Source: Plantago ovata (taxonomy: Eukaryota > Streptophyta > Magnoliopsida > Lamiales > Plantaginaceae). From it: a DNA stretch of 64,000 nucleotides. Positions 53,968-64,000 of the stretch are shown piece by piece (position 1 is the first letter of the stretch; each line of letters begins with the position of its first letter). Position numbers and translations under genes: made by a program. Under the pieces are notes generated by a model. It was not told the origin of the DNA. It was given only the letters and a program-made list of their open reading frames with translations, and ran no database searches. The stretch lies in NCBI GenBank assembly GCA_028274465.1, contig CM051457.1, forward strand, positions 96,781,982-96,845,981, read 5' to 3'.

Positions 53968-54841
53968 TCAAAGACCCTTGAAGGCCGAGTATACTCGGTA
54001 GAACATGTTGTTGTATTTTCTTGAAGAAATTTCCGAACAATTTTTCCTATGTTTTCTATTCGGCCCTTGGTGGCACATGTTGAAACATATCTCCTCGTTG
54101 TAACATAATTTATCGCGTTATGTATCTCTTCGCTCTTTCCTTCAATAAAATGTTTGTTGCTCTTCGTTTCCTTGCTTATACTTGTGTTTTTTACTAACTC
54201 TTTTTCTGTTATGACGTATAACTTGATAGAGTAGTTAAGCATGTATAAGTTAGAGTCGAGGAGGGAAGTTTCTCGCGCCTTCTATCGATAGAATAATCTT
54301 CATCGGAAATACTTTGAGTTGAGCTCCTCGAGCTATCAAAGTAATCAATATACTTGTCGATTTTCTTGCCAACTCAAAAAAAAAACTCAGTGTTGAGCCA
54401 GAAAAAACTCTAAGTGTTGAGCTCCTCCTGCTCGATTTCTTTGCCTTCCTCGTTTTCACTTCTTTAAAAAGTGTCTCGATTAAGTTTCTCAAAAGATGAG
54501 AGAGCGGGGGAGCCTTAGCCCGATGTGTAGATCAGGGAGCTTTTTTTTTTTTTTTTTTTTGGATCGAGCAAGCTCTCTTGATCGAGTAGCTTTCTACTCT
54601 GTTTTGAGTATAGTAGTTCTATACTTGAATAATTTCTTTGTTGAAAGATAGGCATTGTATTGATTTGTCGGAAATTCACTTACAATGGGGGGCTTCTCGG
54701 CCAGCTTTCTTACAACATTTTCTGAATCATACAACTCGAACCATAAAACATGAGGGTACCTCTCACACAAGCTTGTGAGGAATCCTTCTCGATCTTGGGC
54801 CTTTCACAGGAGCTCTTCCAGAAGCTTGTTTGTTAAACAAT
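53968..54841. other. Spacer between the antisense gene and integrase
   Basis: Probable 3' UTR of the antisense gene (AATAAA at ~54145) and non-coding element sequence, including a 20-base T run at 54541. No domain is recognised. Confidence 0.4.
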
Positions 54842-55885
54842 TCAGGCGTAGAACCTCTGGAGGTTGGAAGTATTCCATGGGTTCTTCAATACTCTTCCCT
54901 CCATGTCTTGGAGACGATAACTTCCATTGGATCTTGCTTCAACTATTTTGTAGGGGCCTTCCCAGTTGGGTTGCATCTTCCCAACTTTGCCCAGGATGTC
55001 CGCTCTTCGGAGTACTAAGTCTCCTACTTGGAAGTCTCTCTCCTTTACGCCCTTGTTGTAGGTCTTCGCGATCAGTGCTTGGTATATGAGGATGTTGGCC
55101 AGGGCGGTGGTTCTCGCTTCACTTATTGTCTCCAGATCGAAGAGCCTCTCGGTATGATTGTCCTCGGGTTGATACCCTTGGATCTTGAGGGTTTCTACCG
55201 CCACTTCCGCTGGTATGACTGCTTCAGAACCATAAACTAGCGAGAAGGGAGTCTCTCTTGTAGCTGTTTTTGAAGTTGTGCGCTATGCCCATACCACTCC
55301 ATCAAGCTCGTCGACCCAATCCTTGTTGGTGGCGAACCTCTTTTGCAAGTTGTTGATGAGGATTTTGTTGACGGCCTCTGTTTGCCCGTTGGATTGAGGA
55401 TGTCCTACCGAGCTGTACCTCCTCTCAATCTTCATTTTTTTGCACCATTTGTTGAACCTTTAACCATAGAATTGAGCACCGTTATCCGAGATGAGGACTC
55501 TTGGCAAGCCAAATCGACATACGATGTTTCTCCATACAAAGTTCATCACTCTTTGTTCAGTGATAGTAGACACTGCCTCAACCTCCGCCCACTTGCTAAA
55601 GTATTCAACCGCAACTATGATGAATTTCTTTTGACCCGTGCCTCTCGGAAAAGGACCGACTATGTCGATGCTCCATATGTCGAAAGGGCAAGTGATGGCA
55701 ATGGGCATGAGAGGTTTCGTCGGGACATTGATCAAATTGGCGTGCAATTGACACTCCTCGCACCTTCTTACAAATAGGGCAGCATCTTCACGAACAGTGG
55801 GCCAGTAGTATCCTTGGCGGATGATTTTTTGCGCGAGGGTTATTCCTCCGGCATGGTCCCCGCAACTTCTTGTTCGGCGACGCAT
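54842..55885 (-). pseudogene. Integrase region of the minus-strand Tat Gypsy element, fossil
   Basis: Minus-strand frames code for integrase motifs: the HHCC-type part near GYYWPTVREDAALFVRRCEE, the catalytic core DIWSIDIVGPFPRGTGQKKF with FVWRNIVCRFGLPRVLISDN, and a C-terminal part (VGDLVLRRADILGKVGKMQP, PYKIVEARSNGSYRL). The region is broken in a few places. Confidence 0.85.
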
Positions 55886-57196
55886 CTCAAGTAGAGTCCC
55901 TCGAAGGATCTCTTGTACAAGTAATCTCCTTGCATGATGTAGCGGCCTTCCTTTCCTTTGATTTTTCTTTCTTCAGCCTTATCACGAGGAAGGCTACCGT
56001 TCGTGAGATAGGTAGCGATCTCTTGCATCCAACTCGGTTGAGTGTCAATTGCCAAGACGTTTGGCTTTGATGACCATAGGGATGATGCATTGATTCTCAT
56101 AAGTATCACATTCCGGGTATCCACTCCTCCGGAAGCCGAAGCATATTTTGATAATGCATCTACCCTTTGATTCAGATCTCTTGAGAATTTCTCAATTTCA
56201 CAACTTTCAAATTTTTGGATTTCCTCCGTGATGGCGCTCTTGTATTCGGCCAGTGAGTCCTTGGTTTTGAACTTTCCCGAGATTTGCTTCTCGGCCAATT
56301 GAGAGTCAGTGAAGAGATGTAGCTTCTTCACTTCAAGTGCCTTTGCCATACGTAGAGCGATGAGGATAGCTTCATACTCAGCTTCGTTGTTGGAGACTGG
56401 GAAACTAAGAGTAACAGCGTACTCGAGTTCAGCTCCTCCGGGACTCTTGAAGTATATTCCTATCCCGCCAATTTTTCCTGAGGAAGATCCATCTACGTGG
56501 AGAATCCAGACGTCTCCATGGTTGGCGAGCTCCTTCGGTTTTGAAGATCTCCATACCTTTAGGATCTTCGGTTTTTTCTACTAGGAACACTTCATGCCTT
56601 CTTCTTTTTGTCTGGGACATCTCTTTGAGCTCTTTTAAAGCATCCTCGAGAGCTTGCATTGGGTTATTCTGCCGTGGTTGCTCCTCGACCATCATCATGA
56701 CATTTTTTGTCTCGGGAGGGTTTTCCTCTGAAGCTCCCTTGGAGGGATACTCTACAAGAAAATCGGCAATGACTTGGGCTTTCTTGGCCAGAGGTGCTTG
56801 ATAGTCAATGTCGTACTCGCTCAATTCAATTGCCCATCTTGCTAGCCTTCCCGAGTTTTCGGGTTTTCCGAGGACTTGCTTGAGAGGTTGCTTCGTCAAG
56901 ACCACAACCTTGTGCGCTCCAAAGTAAGGCTTCAGTCTCCTCGCCGTATAGACTAGAGCGAAGGATAGCCTCTCTATATCCATATATCGTGTTTCAGCTC
57001 CAGCGAGTACTTTGCTTAAGTAGTAGATGGGCAAGTGGTCGTTTCCTTGTATCCGTACCAAGACAGAACTGATGGCTTCCCCAGTTGCTGCTAAGTACAA
57101 GTACTTCTCCTTCCATCGGTTTTGACAAAAGTGGAGGGGAGAGTAGATACTCTTTGAGCTTCTCGAAGGCTTCCTCACATTCTTTCGTCCACTCAA
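55840..57196 (-). pseudogene. RNase H region(s) of the minus-strand Tat Gypsy element, fossil
   Basis: Coding for VLAGAETRYMDIERLSFALV and ARRLKPYFGAHKVVVLTKQP (RT-linked RNase H) and, further on, KLHLFTDSQLAEKQISGKFK (a second RNase H). A second, plant-type RNase H between RT and integrase is a known mark of the Tat lineage. There are a few breaks. Confidence 0.8.
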
Positions 57197-58117
57197 AGTG
57201 GTTGCTCTTTCTCAAAACTTTGAAGAATGGGAGATTTTTCTCGGCGGCTCTCGAGATGAATCTACTCAACGCGATCGACTTCCCCACCAATTGTTGTACC
57301 TCATTGATGGATTGGGGTTGAGATAGATCGAGGATGGCCTTGATTTTCTCGGGGTTTGCTTCTATTCCTCTCTCCGTTACCATGTAACCGAGGAACTTCC
57401 CACCTTTAACTCCAAAGGTACACTTCGCCAGATTGAGCTTCATGCCATACTTCCTCAAAATCGAGAAGCATCTTGCCAGGTAACCTACATGTTGCTCCTC
57501 GATCTTACTCTTGACAAGCATATCATCAACATATACTTCATTGTTTTACCCAGATCTTCTTTGAACATCTTGTTGACCAGCCTTTGGTAAGTTGCTCCGG
57601 CATTTTTGAGGCTGAAAGGCATCACGTTGAAGCAATACACATTGCCGTTTGCGAAGAAGGCGGTCTTGGGTACATCATCCTTAGCCATTTTGACTTGTTA
57701 GAATCCTTGGTATGCATCCATGAAACTCAAGAGAGCGCATCCAGTAGTGGAATCGACTAGCTGGTCGATCCGGGGTAGCGGGTAGGGATCCTTCGGGCAA
57801 AACTTGTTGAGCCTTGTGAAGTTGTTGCACATTCTCCACTTGCCGGGCCCCTTCTCCAAGAGGACCACATTGCAAACCCATTCTGAGTATCTTACTTCCT
57901 TGATGTGACCGGCTTTAAGTAGTCTTTGGACTTCCGTTTCAATGATGGCATTATCTTCCGCACTGAAGTCTCTTCGCTTTTCTCTAATATGGATGATCGA
58001 CGTTTCAATGTTCAGATGGTGAATCGAGACACGTGGGTCGATCCCCTTGAGGTCCTCGGTACTCCACGCGAAGATATCGTTGTTATCTTTCAAATATTGA
58101 ATGAGTTTCATCCTCAC
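56994..58117 (-). pseudogene. Reverse transcriptase of the minus-strand Tat Gypsy element, fossil
   Basis: Minus-strand RT motifs: NDIFAWSTEDLKGIDPRVSI, VLLEKGPGKWRMCNNFTRLN, KTAFFANGNVYCFNVMPFSL, AGATYQRLVNKMFKEDLGKT and FGVKGGKFLGYMVTERGIEA. Family Ty3/Gypsy, non-chromovirus, Tat-like. It has a few breaks and is not functional. Confidence 0.87.
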
Positions 58118-58737
58118 TTATGTGGTCATCTCGGTACCAATTTTTGTAACCTTGTCGGCACTTCCTTCGACAATTTGGATTACTTTGAGAGTTTCTCTTG
58201 CTTCAATCTTGTTTTCCTCGAAGAATTTATTCTTCTTGGAAGAGGGTGGTATCGGGGGTATAACTTTATACTCCTCGAGCTCTTTGACAGCTCCTACCCG
58301 GGTATCCTTCTCTTTCTTTTGACTTGCTTTCCTTCGCCTAAGTGACGGACTTGGCTTTTTTGATTTTTTCTTCACTCGCCGAACCGTATAGAAACGATAA
58401 GGAGCATTGTGAACAAGAAGCTGCTCTTCGAGTGATTGACCTGGGTTGGGCTCTCCGATGGAAACCCTGGAAGTGAACTTAGCTGACATGTTGTAGCATT
58501 CCCATGCCTCTCTTATGTCTCCTACTTCTTGTCCAACTCCCAATGGAGTGGAGAACTTCAACTTGTTGTGGACTGTAGACACTACGGCTCGGAATTGAGA
58601 GAGGCCGGGTCGACCTAGGACTACGAAGTAATCAAAAGGCATATCGACGACCACAAAGGGAACATGTTGAGTTACTCATCGAGGAGCACTTCCCATTGAT
58701 ACCGTCAAGTTTCTCATTCCGAGTGGCATGATAGGTT
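58118..58737 (-). pseudogene. Protease-side part of the minus-strand Tat Gypsy element, cut by a nested copy, fossil
   Basis: It codes for MPFDYFVVLGRPGLSQFRAV and AWECYNMSAKFTSRVSIGEP, collinear with 62030-62640 of the plus-strand copy. Similarity stops exactly at 58738, where the LTR of the plus-strand copy starts. The gag and 5' LTR of this element therefore lie beyond the right edge. Confidence 0.82.
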
Positions 58738-59490
58738 TGTTGGTGTGGAAATATGTCCAGTCCGCATGTACGAACTGGAGCGGTCTAAGAGCGCGACAAA
58801 GTATCATAGGCCGTCCCTCAAGGGGCACGACCACACCCAAGTATGTCACTAAGGTGTGGATCGACCAACATAGGGTCCGACCATCACTGGGAGGACAACC
58901 CTCAAAATAAGCTCATTACAAGGACAAAACAGCCATACGGCTCGAGGAGCATCTCTGAGGCTCGAGGAGCAACTTACGTCAAGATAACGCTCCTTGAGAG
59001 AAACTGGACAAGATGCTACTCGCACCACGTACGAACAAGTAAGGCACGAAGACCCTGAGCGACCACCCATGGTTGCTCCCTTGGGCCAAGGCCCATGGAC
59101 CTCACTAATGGGCCTGGGCCGAGGAAGGCTTCAATCCTAGCCGTACACGTGTCGTGATCCTACGCGACCGGAAGTTGAAGGGCCATGAGTATATAAAGGC
59201 CTCATTTACTCCTCAACAGTAAGCAATATTAACTCCTCTCAACCACCACATTTACTACTCGTACTAGGGAAGCCTCACAACTCCCTACTCGAAAAGTCGC
59301 CTCTCCGGTCTGATACCTTACAGACCGGGCAAGAGACACTAACCCCCCCCCCTTTTAGTCTATTTCAGGTACGAGGAAGCTACAAGAAGGCTCATTTCCT
59401 ATCTCAGAGGAATACTACAAGAGGAAGAACTAGAATGACTTAGATTAGGGATTTATTGCGAACTTAGAAAGAACCACGAATTACCCTTCA
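58738..59490 (+). mobile_element. 5' LTR of a nested plus-strand Tat/Retand-like element, fossil
   Basis: It starts tgttggtgtggaaatatgtc and ends ...gaattacccttca. It matches the reverse complement of 39839-40676. TATA-like gtatataaagg lies at 59190. The 13-bp gap to the left border of the minus-strand pol is zero: it is inserted directly in the protease region. Confidence 0.85.
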
Positions 59491-59495
59491 ATATT

Positions 59496-59513
59496 TGGCG
59501 CCGTCTGTGGGAA
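59496..59513 (+). other. Primer-binding site of the plus-strand Tat element
   Basis: TGGCGCCGTCTGTGGGAA lies five bases after the LTR, in the usual position for a tRNA-primed Gypsy element. Confidence 0.85.
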
Positions 59514-59579
59514 GCGACACGAAAGGTCATTCCTTGCCCTACTAGTCGAGCCACAATCCTCCTCGTGACTCTTCACGAA

Positions 59580-61715
59580 TATGCCTCCCAGAAGAAGCAA
59601 CCGTCTTGCTAATGCACCACCCAGGAACCCTCCTTGACCTAGAGGCCGTCCCTCTAGTAACGGTCGCGGAGGAGGAACGGAGGGTGCTCCGAGGGAACCA
59701 AGAAACAACAATGTTGCGAGGAATCGAGATTACACGGAGGGGGCATTTACTAATGTCACCCACTCCCGAAATGAAAGATCGGGCGAAAACAACCCGCAAG
59801 GAGTCCCGGTAGGAAATGCCTATGGAGCGTTGAGAGTCCCGAACAACGCCGAGCCTAGGGGGCAGCCTCCTCCAGTAGCAATCAACCAACCTCCCGTAGC
59901 ACTGAACCCTCCTCAATCGGCCGCATTGACCTTCACCCTTCCTGATGGACGTGTAGTCCGACCATCAGACTTCGGGATGGGCGAAGCTCAATACGGTCTC
60001 TTCCTTCTTACTCTACAAGGATACGTCGGGGGTAATGAGGCTGTTAGGGTTAACACTGAGATACAAGCTCAGGGAGCACAACCAGCGCCGGTGCAAGAGC
60101 AACCTCGTGACACCGTGGTCGCTCCTCGTCAATCCCAAGGAAGAGCACCAGTTGCACAAGATGAAGCACATTCGAGAGCCAACACAAGGCCGATCCAATC
60201 TCGACTTGGACCATCAAGAATACAATCGAGGTTAGGACCCCAAGGTGCCCCGGATGATTTGAGAGACTTGATTGATAGAAGGATACGGGCATCGCTACAA
60301 AATGTAGCTCGACAAGAAAATAGAGCTCAGGTGGTCGCTACACCACCCGCTCTCCCCAATCAAGTCACCCCCAATCAGGTAACTCCTCAAAACCAACAAG
60401 AGGCAGTGGAGGAGAATCAAGCGTTGAGACAGTAGTTGAGGTAACCCCCTTGATCGACCCGATCACAGGGAGGAGGCTCACTCTGGAGGAACTCAACGCG
60501 ATAAAATCAGCACTTGATGCTCAGATAGAGACTCTACGAGGAACTGTCCAAGAGAAAGAGCAAGACCAAGATCCGAGCCCTTTGTGTGACGAGATCAGAA
60601 GCCACCAAGCCAAAATCGAAAGAGGGTTCCCCACCTTCGAAAGCTATGATGGAAAAACTTGTCCAAAAGACTACTTGGTAAGATTTGGCACTAAAATGGA
60701 CGCTTACGGTCATGATTCAAGGACCAAAGCACTCCTTTTCCCGGCTAACCTCTCCAGAGAAGCTATGAAGTGGTGGTCGCGCCTCTCTCACCGATCCATC
60801 AAGTCATATAGAGATCTCTGTAAGGAGTTCTCTAAGCGTTTCGAGAAGGTAATGAACGCCAAGAGACGGGTGAGATACTTGGCTGAAATTGTTCAGAAAA
60901 ACAACGAAGACTTGAGGGACTTCATCAATCGCTTTCATGAAGCAGCCCTACAAGTCGAAGATCACTCGATCAATGAGAGGAAAGAATACTTGTATGGTAA
61001 CACTACCAACATCAAATTCCAAGATGTACTCTCAGCATCGTGTGTGGAGAATGAAGCACAACTTGCCAAAGTTTGCAAGGATTTCCTCGAGGCTGAGGAA
61101 TTCCGAAAAACGGTCACCGTGAGAACAAATCTTCCCAAGGAAAAAGGGAAAGAAAAATAAAAAGAGAAGGAGTACCCTCCTCGTCCCCAAAATCCCGGGA
61201 AGCAAAGGAAAGAGCAAAAATTTGGCTTGATCAAGGAGGGCAACTCCAGAAATGATTTCAGAGACAAGAGGTCTCCTCCTCGAAGGTCACCTCCAAGACG
61301 ATATAGCAACTACACAGACTTAAATAGGCCAAGATTCGACATCTTGAACTATATAGTCTCGAGGAAGCTAGACGTCTCGTGGCCACCCCCGATTAAGGAA
61401 AATCAAAGGAACAAGAGCTCGGAAAAATTTTGCAAGTTCAACAAGGGGAAAGGGCACACCTCAGATGAGTGTGTCGAGCTCAAGAACGAAATTGAGAGGA
61501 TGATACGTAACGGTCAATTGGTTAACTACATCCGGAAGGAGGAACCCCTGGCACTCCTGCCCCCACCACCTCGAAGTGGGAGCGAGCACCCTTACCAAGG
61601 AAACCCTCAGGACGATGACATTCATAATTACAACAATTGTGAGAACCGCCCTGTGAATGGAAGCATCCACACTCTCACAATTGCGGGAGGACCCACCGCG
61701 CGGCGACACTCGTAA
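59580..61715 (+). pseudogene. gag region of the plus-strand Tat element, fossil
   Basis: Frames code for an N-terminal Pro/Gln-rich part (from 59830), the retrotrans_gag domain (60450-61160: FESYDGKTCPKDYLVRFGTK, AMKWWSRLSHRSIKSYRDLC, FINRFHEAALQVED) and a zinc-knuckle-like part (KFCKFNKGKGHTSDECVELK, 61430-61490). A few breaks are present. Confidence 0.82.
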
Positions 61716-62640
61716 TCAAAGGGAGATTACGGCGGACAACCTTAGGGTCCGAGATGTGAAGTATGCTCAAGCCGCACGACCAGGAACCAATGTTATCTCT
61801 TTCGATGATAGCGAGATACCTCTGAAGCATGCCGAAGGAGGGAACATATATGATCCTTGCGTTCCACTCGTAGTTTCCTTGGATGTTCAATCATACAAGC
61901 TAGGAAGGATCCTCGTCGACACCGGGTGCTCGGCGAACTTGATTTTCACAGGAACCTTGAAAAGGATGCAAATGAACCCAAGGGAAGGGCTCAGAGAAGT
62001 GAGGAGCGCATTGGTAGGATTTGGAGGACAACCTATCATGCCACTCGGAATGATCAACCTCACGGTGTCAATGGGTAGCGCTCCTAGACGAGTGACGCAA
62101 CAGGTTCCTTTCGTGGTCGTCGATATGCCGTTTGATTATTTTGCAGTCCTAGGTCGACCCAGTCTCTCCCAATTCCGAGCCGTAGTGTCCACGGTCCACA
62201 ACAAGCTGAAGTTCCCCACTCCTTTGGGAATTGGACAAGAAGTAGGAGACATACGAGAAGCATGGGAATGCTACACCATGTCAGCCAAGTTCACCTCTAG
62301 GGTTGCAATCGGAGAACCAAACCCCGGGCAGTCATCCGAGGAAACACCCCTAGTTCACAATGCGCCTTATCGTTTCTACACGGTTCGGCGAGTGAAGAGA
62401 AAGTCAAAAAAGCCAAGTCCGTCACTTAGGCGAAGAAAAGCAATCATGAAGAAAGACAAGGATACTCTAGTAGGAGCTGTTAAGGAGCTCGAGGAGTATC
62501 AAGTGATTCCACAAGTCCCACCCTCTTCCAAAAAGAAGAAATTCTTTGAGGAAAACAAAATTGAAGCAAGAGAAGCCCTAGAAGAAATCCAAATTGTCGA
62601 AGGAAGTGCCGACAAGGTCACAAAAATCGGCACCGAGATG
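61657..62640 (+). pseudogene. Protease region of the plus-strand Tat element, fossil
   Basis: It contains YKLGRILVDTGCSANLIFTG, with the DTG aspartic-protease triad at about 61918-61926, followed by VVDMPFDYFAVLGRPSLSQF. The long frame continues towards the RT. Confidence 0.85.
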
Positions 62641-63600
62641 ACTACAAAAGTCAGGATGAAACTCATCCAATGCTTGAAGGATAACAACGATATCTTCGCA
62701 TGGAGTACCGAGGACCTCAAGGGGATCGACCCACGTGTCGCCGTTCACCGTCTGAACGTAGACCCGTCGATCACCCACATCAGAGAAAAGCGAAGAGACT
62801 TCAGTGTGGAAGATAATGCCATCATAGAAGCGGAAGTCCAAAGACTTCTTAAGGCAGGTCACATCAAGGAGGTGAGATACTCTGACTGGGTATGCAATGT
62901 GGTCCTCGTGGAGAAAGGCCCGGGAAAATGGAGAATGTGCAACAATTTCACAAGGCTCAACAAGTTTTCCCGAAGGATCCATACCCTCTCCCAAGGATCG
63001 ACCAGCTGGTCGATTCCACCGCTGGATGCGCCCTCCTGAGTTTCATGGATGCATACCAGGGCTTCTACCAGGTCAAAATGGCCAAAGATGATGTGCCTAA
63101 AACTGCCTTCTTCGCTAATGGCAACGTGTACTACTTCAACGTGATGCCATTTGGTCTTAAGAACGCCGGAGCGACCTATCAGAGGTTGGTTAACAAAATG
63201 TTCAAAGAAGAGCTAGGCAAAACAATGGAGGTATATGTCGATGACATGCTCGTCAAGAGCAAAACCGAGGAGCAACATGTAGGTTACCTGACAAAATGCT
63301 TCTCAATCTTGAGAAAGTATGGCATGAAGCTCAACCCGGCGAAGTGTACCTTTGGTGTCAAAGGGGGGAAGTTCCTCGGTTACATGGTAACAGAAAGAGG
63401 AATAGAGGCAAACCCCGAAAAGATAAAGGCCATCCTCGATTTTCCCCAACCTCAATCCATCAATGAGGTGCAACAATTGGTCGGAAAATCAATTGCATTG
63501 AGTAGATTCATCTCGAGGTCTGCCGAGAAAAATCTACCTTTTTTCAAAGTGCTAAGAAAGAGCAGCCACTTCGAGTGGACAGAGGAGTGCGAGGAAGCCT
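62641..63600 (+). pseudogene. Reverse transcriptase of the plus-strand Tat element, fossil
   Basis: Motifs include NDIFAWSTEDLKGIDPRVAV, VLVEKGPGKWRMCNNFTRLN, NVMPFGLKNAGATYQRLVNK and the catalytic VYVDDMLVKSK (YVDD near 63234), then FLGYMVTERGIEANPEKIKA. Ty3/Gypsy, Tat lineage. It looks close to whole, with about one or two breaks. Confidence 0.87.
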
Positions 63601-64000
63601 TCGAAAAGCTGAAAGAGTATCTACTCGCTCCTCCACTATTGTCAAAACCCGTAGAAGGAGAGGTACTCTATTTATACCTGGCAGCAACAGGGGAAGCTAT
63701 CAGCTCGGTCTTGGTGCGAATCCAAGGAAACGACCACTTGCCCATCTACTACTTGAGCAAAGTACTTGCCGGGGCTGAAACGCGGTACATGGATATTGAG
63801 AGGCTTTCCTTTGCCCTCGTTTATACTGCAAGGAGGTTAAAACCCTACTTCGGTGCTCACAAGGTTGTAGTCTTGACAAAGCAACCTCTTAAGCAAGTCC
63901 TCGGAAAACCCGAAAATTCGAGTAGATTGGCAAGGTGGGCGATTGAACTAAGTGAGTACGACATCGACTATCAAGCACCCGTGGCCAAGAAAGCACAAGT
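63601..64000 (+). pseudogene. RNase H region of the plus-strand Tat element, runs off the right edge, fossil
   Basis: It codes for DHLPIYYLSKVLAGAETRYM and ARRLKPYFGAHKVVVLTKQP, the RT-linked RNase H domain. The remainder of pol, the antisense gene and the 3' LTR lie outside the window. Confidence 0.82.

Noticed and set aside
53694-54492. Minus-strand frames of 80-182 codons
   Set aside because: They are antisense to the C-terminal part and 3' region of the antisense gene and carry no recognisable retroelement domain.

Overview
The window is plant nuclear DNA, almost certainly from a dicot. The evidence is spliced genes with GT-AG introns, plant arabinogalactan-peptide genes, plant transposon families (MULE, CACTA, hAT and Tourist MITEs, L1-type LINE, Tat-lineage Ty3/Gypsy) and a fragment of plant mitochondrial 18S rDNA. 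No species is assigned. All calls come from reading the sequence; no database search was run.

Genic part (1-17 kb). The left edge holds the 5' end of a minus-strand gene whose visible N-terminus looks like a plastid/thylakoid targeting peptide. A complete six-exon makorin-type RING/C3H E3 ligase follows (3197-6098, +). A minus-strand AG-peptide gene lies at 9046-9234, and a plus-strand AGP23-like AG-peptide gene at 14361-14552. Between them is a 1.7-kb Pack-MULE (9777-11501) with an exact 9-bp target duplication. It carries the first two exons of an SDR42E-like dehydrogenase. A second MULE-type element (13052-13953, also with an exact 9-bp TSD) encloses a foldback array of 22-23-bp palindromic units. 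Nested Tourist-type MITEs, a hAT MITE, a ~101-bp tandem repeat and a mitochondrial rrn18 insertion complete this part.

LINE complex (17.7-29.8 kb). A decayed L1-type LINE with endonuclease, RT and zf-RVT regions has been rearranged. It has been invaded by two LTRs in inverted orientation, a long-inverted-repeat element and a 2.56-kb CACTA element (27001-29556, TSD TCT). The CACTA element carries a small multi-exon gene of unknown function.

MULE in a tandem array (30-37.3 kb). A degenerate ~43-bp tandem repeat is split by a 5.5-kb MULE (31567-37065) with a near-perfect 9-bp TSD. The MULE has a mudrA-like transposase gene and a convergent second ORF with a GRF-like Cys motif. The TIRs of this MULE, the Pack-MULE and the foldback MITE are visibly related.

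Retroelement nest (39.8 kb to the end). A minus-strand Tat/Retand-like Gypsy element carries an antisense gene of the 'putative gypsy type transposon' (Transposase_28) kind. It is interrupted by a minus-strand gag-protease-only (TR-GAG-like) LTR element and, inside its protease region, by an opposite-strand copy of its own family that runs off the right edge. All LTR elements here are treated as fossils.
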